DNA of 10,349 nucleotides from positions 1-10,349 of the forward strand of contig JABDRC010000164.1 in NCBI GenBank assembly GCA_013041945.1, in the 5' to 3' direction. Source of the stretch: Halobacteria archaeon (GTDB lineage Bacteria; Pseudomonadota; Gammaproteobacteria; UBA9214). Of the stretch, positions 1 to 4,395 are shown in pieces. The notes beneath the pieces were generated by a model that was not told the DNA's origin, did no database searches, and saw only the letters and a list, made by a program, of their open reading frames with translations. How positions within the stretch are numbered: position 1 is the stretch's first letter; every line of letters begins with the position of its first letter. The translations under genes were made by a program, and so were the position numbers.

Positions 1-205
1 AGTCGATCAGGTCGACCGTACCGCCGGGTGTACCGACCTGGAAGAACAGAATTCTCGGAATGGTGATGCGAAAATCAACGCTGGCATCTGCAGTCAGTGG
101 GCCGCCACCAAACGCGAAGTTCGATTCTGCGGCGGCGAAATTCGGGAAGATCATGGCCAATGACAGGGAAGCCGTCATAAGTGCCTGTTTGCAAGAATTT
201 TTCAT
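1..205 (-). CDS. Secreted protein of unknown function, N-terminal part, cut by window edge
   Basis: Reading the minus strand from an ATG at 205 gives 68 uninterrupted codons running off the left edge. The N-terminus (MKNSCKQALMTASLSLAM, continuing to residue 26) is a typical Sec signal peptide: a lysine-containing start, a hydrophobic stretch and a small-residue end (FAAA) before ESNFAF. The mature part visible is glycine-rich and then has a beta-strand-like segment, VDFRITIPRILFFQVGTPGG, at about residues 44-63. That pattern resembles small exported proteobacterial hypotheticals, but I cannot name a family. Purine-rich sequence (AGAGAGTGAG) lies just before the ATG as a possible ribosome binding site. 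The gene lies downstream of the dihydroorotate dehydrogenase gene on the same strand but is separated from it by a hairpin terminator, so it is probably its own unit. The C-terminus is not visible. Confidence 0.72.
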   Translation of the reverse strand, partial: MKNSCKQALMTASLSLAMIFPNFAAAESNFAFGGGPLTADASVDFRITIPRILFFQVGTPGGTVDLID

Positions 206-312
206 GTCTCACTCTCTGTATGAAAGTCATCGGGGACCATCCATAGAGTGGTTAGAACATCCTTGTCATCCGGGATAACGGCAGGTGACGGGATTACTTG
301 AATGCAGACTGC

Positions 313-342
313 GGTAAACCCGCGTTTTACTGCGGGTTTTTT
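313..342. terminator. Hairpin terminator between pyrD-like gene and the secreted-protein gene
   Basis: A perfect 8-base stem (AAACCCGC at 316-323 and GCGGGTTT at 332-339) encloses an 8-base loop. On the plus strand the stem runs into six T residues (337-342), the classic intrinsic form. Both neighbouring genes are on the minus strand, so the biologically expected direction is minus, ending the pyrD-like transcript 15 bases after its stop. In that direction the U-tract is only three bases. It may work in both directions. No plus-strand gene ends just upstream within the window. Confidence 0.7.
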
Positions 343-357
343 GGCGCGGGGGCGGTG

Positions 358-1338
358 TCAGCCGCCCTGGCAGGCGGAATCGGGGCTGTTCAGGGCGAGA
401 CTGCCGGTCAGCGCGCTGACCGAGGCAAGACCATGGCGGTCGAGGTAGTCGCCGATGCCGTGGTTGATGGTGCGGCAGACCAGTGGATCGTAGAACAGGG
501 CGGTGCCAATGCCGACCGCGCTGGCGCCGGCAATGATGAATTCCAGTGCATCCTGCGCGGTACAGATACCGCCCTGGCCGATGATGGGGATGCCATGCTC
601 GCGGCACACCTGGTAGACCTGGTGTACCTTCAGCAGCGCGACCGGTTTGATGGCCGGCCCGGACAGGCCGCCCTGGTTATTGCCGATCACCGGTGTGCGG
701 CTTTCGATATCGACGGCCATGCCCATCAGGGTGTTGATCACGGCAAAGGCGTCGGTTCCCGCAGCGATACAGCGGCGGGCGTTGTCGGCGATGTCAGTCT
801 GGTTGGGCGACAGCTTGGTGATGAGCGGCTTGCCGGTGACGGCGCGGCAGGCCTCCACCACGCGTGCAGACATGTCCGGGTCGTTGCCGAAGGCGACGCC
901 GCCTTCCTTCACGTTCGGGCAGGAGATGTTGACCTCGATGGCGTCGATGGGCGAGTCGTCGAAACGGCGCGTGACCTCCGTGTATTCCTCCACTGTCGAG
1001 CCGGACACGTTGGCGATGAAGCGCGTCTCGCTGAAATCGAGTGACGGCAGTATGGTGTCGATGACATGTTGCGTGCCGGGATTCTGCAGGCCGATCGCAT
1101 TCAGCATGCCCGACGGTGTCTCGGCCACACGGTGCGGGTTGTTGCCCAGGCGCGGCGCCAGTGTGGTGCCCTTGAGGCAGACTGCGCCGACATCCCGATT
1201 GGAAAAACCGTCCACGCGCGTATATTCTTCGCCAAAACCGACACAGCCCGACAGCAGCACCAGCGGCGTGGCAAACTGCAGCCCGCAGAAGTCGACCGCG
1301 AGTCGCTGATCGTTTGTGTCGCCTGTTGTGTCAGTCAT
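358..1338 (-). CDS. pyrD: Dihydroorotate dehydrogenase, class 1B-type catalytic subunit
   Basis: This 326-residue flavoprotein is predicted to oxidise dihydroorotate to orotate in pyrimidine synthesis, in the cytosol. It forms a TIM barrel. Visible landmarks: the FMN/substrate region CLKGTT (Lys56), MLNAIGLQNPG at 78-88, NISCPNVKEGG at 137-147 with the catalytic-type Cys140, TKLSPN with Lys175, GGLSGPAIKP at 223-232 and GQGGI at 254-258. Cysteine as base and the GFGEEY and INTLxGMA motifs point to class 1, type B (PyrDB), which normally pairs with the iron-sulfur/FAD subunit PyrK and uses NAD+. No pyrK lies in the window. Most gammaproteobacteria use the membrane-bound, quinone-linked class 2 enzyme, so this type is less common. 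The ATG at 1338 is the only sensible start, since no other start codon precedes the conserved RLAVDFCGL, yet it has no clear Shine-Dalgarno. The last ~20 residues are poorly conserved. It diverges from trmL with only 16 bases between starts. Confidence 0.9.
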   Translation of the reverse strand: MTDTTGDTNDQRLAVDFCGLQFATPLVLLSGCVGFGEEYTRVDGFSNRDVGAVCLKGTTLAPRLGNNPHRVAETPSGMLNAIGLQNPGTQHVIDTILPSLDFSETRFIANVSGSTVEEYTEVTRRFDDSPIDAIEVNISCPNVKEGGVAFGNDPDMSARVVEACRAVTGKPLITKLSPNQTDIADNARRCIAAGTDAFAVINTLMGMAVDIESRTPVIGNNQGGLSGPAIKPVALLKVHQVYQVCREHGIPIIGQGGICTAQDALEFIIAGASAVGIGTALFYDPLVCRTINHGIGDYLDRHGLASVSALTGSLALNSPDSACQGG

Positions 1339-1340
1339 AC

Positions 1341-1347
1341 GGAAAGG
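1341..1347 (+). promoter_or_regulatory. Ribosome binding site deciding the TTG start of trmL
   Basis: GGAAAGG lies 7 bases before a TTG at 1355. The longer reading from an ATG at 1316 would add 13 residues absent from the TrmL family and would overlap the divergent pyrD-like gene. This site therefore supports the TTG start. Confidence 0.7.
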
Positions 1348-1354
1348 CCAGACA

Positions 1355-1822
1355 TTGTTTCACATCGTGCTGTATCAGCCGGAGATTCCGCCCAACACCG
1401 GCAATATCATACGCCTTTGTGCCAACACAGGCAGTACCCTGCACCTGGTGCACCCGCTGGGATTCGATCTCGATGACCGCCGGTTGCGTCGCGCCGGCCT
1501 TGATTACCATGAGTTTGCCCGTGTGCAGGAGCATGCTTCACTGCAGGCCTTTATCGACAATACACAACCGGCCCGCCTGTGGGGGCTGTCGACCAAAGGG
1601 CAGCGTTTGTATACAGGTGTCGCCTACCGGGAAAACGATGCCCTGCTGTTCGGCCCCGAGACACGCGGCCTGCCTGCCGGACTGCTGGACGAGCTGGGAA
1701 GCGAGCGGGTATTGCGTGTACCGATGTTGCCGGGCAGTCGCAGCCTGAACCTGTCGAACGCAGTGGCTGCAGTCGTCTACGAGGCCTGGCGGCAGCTGGA
1801 TTTCAGGGGCTCAGCCGACTGA
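1355..1822 (+). CDS. trmL: tRNA (cytidine(34)-2'-O)-methyltransferase TrmL
   Basis: This SPOUT-class methyltransferase uses S-adenosylmethionine to methylate the 2'-O of the wobble nucleotide 34 in leucine tRNAs, improving codon-wobble recognition. The protein is 155 residues from the TTG start, close to the 157 of E. coli TrmL (YibK). The three SPOUT motifs are present: PPNTGNIIRLCANTG at 12-26, FGPETRGLP at 99-107, and the knot-forming segment beginning VPMLPGSRSLNLSNAVAA at 122-139. The family normally begins with hydrophobic residues directly before the IVLYxPEIPPN segment, which favours the TTG at 1355 over the ATG at 1316. Its 3' end overlaps the convergent gpsA by 12 bases, leaving no room for a dedicated terminator. 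trmL, gpsA and secB are also neighbours in E. coli, where cysE lies between gpsA and trmL; cysE is absent here. Confidence 0.95.
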   Translation: MFHIVLYQPEIPPNTGNIIRLCANTGSTLHLVHPLGFDLDDRRLRRAGLDYHEFARVQEHASLQAFIDNTQPARLWGLSTKGQRLYTGVAYRENDALLFGPETRGLPAGLLDELGSERVLRVPMLPGSRSLNLSNAVAAVVYEAWRQLDFRGSAD

Positions 1823-2815
1823 CTCGGAGCGGATATGGCGTGACAGGAGGTTGTGCACGGCATCCCTTGGTGGCAGACCCTCGTGCAGTACCCGGTAAAC
1901 CTGTTCGGAAATCGGCATGTCGACGCGGTACTCGCGCGCCAGCTGCACCACCTCGCGTGCGGTATTGAAGCCCTCCACGACCTGGCCGATTTCCTCGACC
2001 GCGACTTCCAGCCGGGTACCGCGGCCCAGCGCCAGACCGAGCCGCCGGTTGCGCGACAGGTCATCGGTGCAGGTCAGGATGAGATCGCCGACACCGGCCA
2101 GCCCCATCAGGGTTTCACGGCGTGCACCCATGGCATCGCCGAGGCGGATGATTTCCGCAAGACCGCGCGTGATTAGCGCGGCGCGGCTGTTGGCGCCGAG
2201 CTGCAGTCCGTCGGTAATGCCCGAGGCGATCGCCAGCACGTTTTTCACGGTACCACCGAGCTGCACACCGAGCATGTCATCGCTGGTGTAGGCGCGCATC
2301 ACATCACCGTGCAGGCGTGCGGCCAGTTCATTGGCGAACGGCGGGTTATTCGAGGCAACCGTCAGCGCGGTCGGCAGGCCGCGCGCCACTTCCAGCGCGA
2401 AGGTCGGGCCGGACACCACGGCGGCCGGGTAGTCTGTGCCGAGTTCCTCTTCCAGCACGTCGCCCATGAACTTGCCGCTGCCCTGTTCGAGCCCCTTGGT
2501 GGCCCAGGCGATGCGCGAACCGGTATCGAGCAGGCCGGCGATGTTATGCAGTACTTCGCGGAAGGCATGGCTGGGTACGACGATCAGCAGATCGCGGCTG
2601 GCGCGGACCGCCGTTGCCAGGTCGGGCTCGATGGACAGACGGTCAGGAAATTCGATGCCCGGCAGAAAGATGCTGTTTTCGCGGGTGGCGGCCAGCGTGG
2701 CCATGGCGTCCGGCTCGTGTCCCCACAACAGGGTGTCCTGCCGGGTCGCCAGCCGGATGGCGAGTGCGGTGCCCCAGGAGCCTGCGCCCAGGACCGTTAT
2801 GCGGTCATTTGCCAT
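1811..2815 (-). CDS. gpsA: Glycerol-3-phosphate dehydrogenase [NAD(P)+]
   Basis: This cytosolic enzyme reduces dihydroxyacetone phosphate to sn-glycerol 3-phosphate, the backbone precursor for phospholipids. The protein is 334 residues, normal for the family. An N-terminal Rossmann fold carries the nucleotide-binding motif GAGSWGTALA at 10-19. WATKGLE with Lys107 and the SGPTFA segment at 135-140 follow. The C-terminal helical domain has GGTVKNVLAIASGI (catalytic-type Lys191, matching the family lysine), the substrate-binding NSRAALITRG at 209-218, and GVGDLILTCTDDLSRNRR at 241-258. The ATG at 2815 gives the standard MxxxxITVLGAG start, although the region before it (CCCCGTACACCGCA on the minus strand) lacks a strong Shine-Dalgarno. 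It lies 43 bases after secB on the same strand and is probably co-transcribed with it. Confidence 0.97.
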   Translation of the reverse strand: MANDRITVLGAGSWGTALAIRLATRQDTLLWGHEPDAMATLAATRENSIFLPGIEFPDRLSIEPDLATAVRASRDLLIVVPSHAFREVLHNIAGLLDTGSRIAWATKGLEQGSGKFMGDVLEEELGTDYPAAVVSGPTFALEVARGLPTALTVASNNPPFANELAARLHGDVMRAYTSDDMLGVQLGGTVKNVLAIASGITDGLQLGANSRAALITRGLAEIIRLGDAMGARRETLMGLAGVGDLILTCTDDLSRNRRLGLALGRGTRLEVAVEEIGQVVEGFNTAREVVQLAREYRVDMPISEQVYRVLHEGLPPRDAVHNLLSRHIRSESVG

Positions 2816-2858
2816 TGCGGTGTACGGGGTGCAGTGGTCACGGGGGGGATATCCGGGC

Positions 2859-3350
2859 TCAGGACGATTCGGCTTCCTGCGCTGCCGCGTTCTGTTGTGC
2901 CCCGTCCAGGCGCTGCTTGTATATCGCCTCGAAATTCAGCGGTGCGAGCAACAGTTGCGGAAAGCCGCCCTTGCTGACCAGGTCGGACATGGCGGCACAG
3001 GCATACGGGTAGAGCATGCGCGGGCAGAATACGCCGAGCAGGCGGTCAAGCTGTTGCTCGTCCGTACCCTGGATGGTGAAAATGCCGGCCTGGTGAACCT
3101 CGGCCAGGTAGGCGGTCTGCTCGCCAACCTTGGTGGTTGCCGTGAGTACCAGCACGACTTCGTACAGGCCTTCGTCGGACACCTTCGTGACCTTCTGGCC
3201 GATGTCGAAATCGAGTTGCGGCTGCCACTCGAGGGTGAAGATGGTCGGTGAGCTCGGTGTTTCGAACGATAAATCCTTGAGATAGATCTTTTCGGGCCGC
3301 ACTGTCGCCTTGTTTTCCTCGCCTGATGCAGCCGGTTGTTCTTCAGCCAT
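2859..3350 (-). CDS. secB: Protein-export chaperone SecB
   Basis: SecB is a cytosolic tetrameric chaperone that keeps precursor proteins unfolded and hands them to SecA for export through SecYEG. The 163-residue protein has the family landmarks in order: YLKDLSFE at 23-30, the beta-sheet core FDIGQKV at 48-54, EVHQAGIFTIQG at 84-95, CPRMLYPYA at 109-117 and GGFPQLLLAPLNFEAIY at 128-144. The ends are low-complexity: an acidic/alanine N-terminus and a Gln/Ala/Glu tail, common in SecB. The ATG at 3350 follows AGGAA with a 6-base spacer on the minus strand, a clear ribosome binding site. It lies between the rhodanese gene (54 bases upstream) and gpsA (43 bases downstream), as in other gammaproteobacteria, except that the glutaredoxin gene grxC usually found just upstream is missing. 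Confidence 0.97.
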   Translation of the reverse strand: MAEEQPAASGEENKATVRPEKIYLKDLSFETPSSPTIFTLEWQPQLDFDIGQKVTKVSDEGLYEVVLVLTATTKVGEQTAYLAEVHQAGIFTIQGTDEQQLDRLLGVFCPRMLYPYACAAMSDLVSKGGFPQLLLAPLNFEAIYKQRLDGAQQNAAAQEAESS

Positions 3351-3404
3351 GGTGAATTCCTGTAGGTAGCGATGTGACTGGCATGTTGATGCTGCTGCGC
3401 AGTA

Positions 3405-3827
3405 TCAGCCGGTTTTCGTCAGCGGCAACTCCGCGCGTTCCCACGCCAGTACCCCGCCCTTGAGGTTGTAGACCGACTCGAAGCCCTGTTTGCGCAGCTT
3501 GCTGCAATACTGTGCTGACTGGTTGCCGCTGCGGCAATAGACGATCACTGGCCGGTCGCGGTACTTCTCCAGCTTTGCGGTCTTGATGTCGGGCGCATGC
3601 AGTGAGTTGACGATATGGCCATCACGATATTCCTTGTCATTGCGCATATCAATCATGATGGCATTGTCGTGGTTCAGCAGACGTGTGGCCTCACCGGGGC
3701 CTACCTGGCTGATACCGCTGAATGCGTTTCTGAGTTCGCCGCCGATGAGCATCGCGAGGATCGCGAACAGTGCGAGGAACAACAGCGGGTGGTTGCCGAC
3801 AAATTCAGTAAGCTGGCTGATATCCAT
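3405..3827 (-). CDS. Membrane-anchored rhodanese-like sulfurtransferase (YibN-like)
   Basis: The 140-residue protein has one N-terminal transmembrane helix (LLFLALFAILAMLIGG, about residues 15-30) followed by a single rhodanese domain (about 40-138). The domain shows MIDMRNDKEYRDGHI at 58-72, the active loop CRSGNQ at 98-103 with the persulfide-carrying Cys98, and the terminal GGVLAWERAELP. A second cysteine, Cys108, lies close by. Such proteins carry sulfane sulfur on the active cysteine; the physiological donor and acceptor of YibN-type proteins are not established, and the sequence does not show which side of the membrane the domain faces. It sits between the ArsR-family regulator and secB. 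Synteny with E. coli yibN-grxC-secB-gpsA supports the identity. No convincing Shine-Dalgarno precedes the ATG at 3827, so translation may depend on the upstream gene or be weak. Confidence 0.92.
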   Translation of the reverse strand: MDISQLTEFVGNHPLLFLALFAILAMLIGGELRNAFSGISQVGPGEATRLLNHDNAIMIDMRNDKEYRDGHIVNSLHAPDIKTAKLEKYRDRPVIVYCRSGNQSAQYCSKLRKQGFESVYNLKGGVLAWERAELPLTKTG

Positions 3828-3842
3828 GTTGTATTAGATTGC

Positions 3843-3873
3843 CGGGCCGCTGGCTGCAGTATTCACCGGCCCG
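3843..3873 (-). other. GC-rich hairpin between regulator and rhodanese genes
   Basis: A perfect 7-base inverted repeat (CGGGCCG at 3843-3849, CGGCCCG at 3867-3873) encloses a 17-base loop in the 61-base gap between the two minus-strand genes. There is no U-tract after it in the direction of transcription, so it is not a standard terminator. It could stabilise or partly attenuate the message. Function is not shown. Confidence 0.4.
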
Positions 3874-3888
3874 CTGATCACGTCAGTT

Positions 3889-4203
3889 TCAGGGACTGGT
3901 GCAGAATACCTCGCGCATCATGCTTATCAGCCGCAGGGTGCGCGCGTCACCCACCCGGTAGTAGACCCGGTTGGCATCCTTGCGTGAGGCGAGGATGCCC
4001 TTGTCGCGCAGGATGGCCAGATGCTGGGAGATGTTGCTCTGCGAGGTGCCGACGCGCTCCACGATATCCTGGACGCTGATTTCCTGGTCGCCAAGTGTAC
4101 ACAGGATCTTCAGGCGCAGGGGGTGCGACATCGCCTTGAGCGAGCGCGAGGCCCGGTCAATATCCTCCTCGCGGGTAATCAGGGTTTCTTCGATAGCTGA
4201 CAT
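3889..4203 (-). CDS. ArsR-family transcriptional regulator, BigR/SqrR-like (predicted persulfide sensor)
   Basis: The 104-residue protein is a compact winged helix-turn-helix dimer of the ArsR/SmtB family. Landmarks: KAMSHPLRLKILCTLGD at 23-39, the DNA-recognition helix region VGTSQSNISQHLAILRDKGI at 51-70, and the wing SRKDANRVYYRVGD at 73-86. The metal-binding ELCVCDL-type motif of arsenic sensors is absent; the equivalent segment reads EISVQDIVERV. Instead there are exactly two cysteines, Cys35 (in RLKILCTLG) and Cys101 (in REVFCTSP). Their spacing of 66 and flanking residues match, from memory, the cysteine pair of the persulfide-responsive repressors BigR and SqrR. The inferred role is to repress neighbouring sulfur genes until reactive sulfur species link the cysteines. 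The adjacent rhodanese fits this. The ATG at 4203 has GAGG 7 bases upstream. It is probably the first gene of a series with the rhodanese gene, secB and gpsA. Confidence 0.88.
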   Translation of the reverse strand: MSAIEETLITREEDIDRASRSLKAMSHPLRLKILCTLGDQEISVQDIVERVGTSQSNISQHLAILRDKGILASRKDANRVYYRVGDARTLRLISMMREVFCTSP

Positions 4204-4252
4204 CCATATGCCTCGTACGGGTACTCGATACCATAGGTTACTGCATTCATTA

Positions 4253-4288
4253 CTAATAAACTATACAATAATAAACCGTTCCTGGCAC
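4253..4288 (-). promoter_or_regulatory. Predicted promoter of the ArsR-family gene with repeat-flanked -10
   Basis: On the minus strand, GTGCCA (plus 4283-4288) and TATAGT (plus 4260-4265) are separated by 17 bases and match the sigma-70 -35 and -10 hexamers at 4 of 6 and 5 of 6 positions. Transcription would begin near 4253, about 50 bases before the regulator's ATG. A less good alternative pairs TTAACA with TTTATT slightly upstream. The surrounding patch is much more A+T-rich than the window, as expected of a promoter. Confidence 0.5.
4254..4276. repeat. Direct repeats TAATAAAC bracketing the regulator -10, candidate operator
   Basis: TAATAAAC occurs at 4254-4261 and again at 4269-4276, a centre-to-centre distance of 15 bases. 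On the minus strand the two copies read GTTTATTA and flank the -10 hexamer, with the downstream copy overlapping it by two bases. This is a plausible binding site for autoregulation by the ArsR-family protein, though that family usually uses inverted repeats. Confidence 0.4.
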
Positions 4289-4305
4289 TGGTATGTTAAG
4301 GTTTC

Positions 4306-4338
4306 GCCGGTCTGACCGGCTGCATCTGCCACCGGCAG
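4306..4338. other. Two small tandem hairpins in the divergent region
   Basis: GCCGGT-CTG-ACCGGC (4306-4320) is a perfect 6-base stem with a 3-base loop. CTGCC-ACC-GGCAG (4326-4338) is a 5-base stem with a 3-base loop. If gpmI transcription starts upstream of 4306, both would lie in its leader. Neither has a U-tract. The role is unknown. Confidence 0.35.
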
Positions 4339-4356
4339 GCCCGGATGACGCGTTTC

Positions 4357-4385
4357 TTGCGGGAACCAATGACCTGTTTTAGACT
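4357..4385 (+). promoter_or_regulatory. Weak candidate promoter for gpmI giving a near-leaderless message
   Basis: TTGCGG (4357-4362) and TAGACT (4380-4385) are 17 bases apart and match sigma-70 hexamers at 3 of 6 and 4 of 6 positions. Transcription would start around 4391-4393, almost at the gpmI ATG at 4395. That would agree with the absence of a Shine-Dalgarno there, but the match is modest. Confidence 0.25.
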
Positions 4386-4395
4386 TTATCTAAAA
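4377..4395. promoter_or_regulatory. Perfect 7-5-7 inverted repeat ending on the gpmI start codon, candidate operator
   Basis: TTTTAGA (4377-4383) and TCTAAAA (4389-4395) form a perfect inverted repeat around CTTTA. Its last base is the A of the gpmI ATG, and it overlaps the candidate -10. The symmetry and A+T content suit a dimeric helix-turn-helix protein. As RNA it would be a weak hairpin against the start codon. Confidence 0.42.

Noticed and set aside
60..278. 72-codon plus-strand open frame at the left edge
   Set aside because: It is antisense to the minus-strand reading that has a proper signal peptide, and it has no domain features.
298..1044. Long plus-strand open frame opposite the pyrD-like gene
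   Set aside because: It is antisense to a clearly recognisable enzyme, has no family features and starts without a ribosome binding site. High GC makes such shadows common.
3843..3873. Intrinsic terminator between the ArsR-family gene and the rhodanese gene
   Set aside because: The stem is followed by GCAATC on the minus strand, not a U-tract, and the loop is long. It is listed only as a hairpin.
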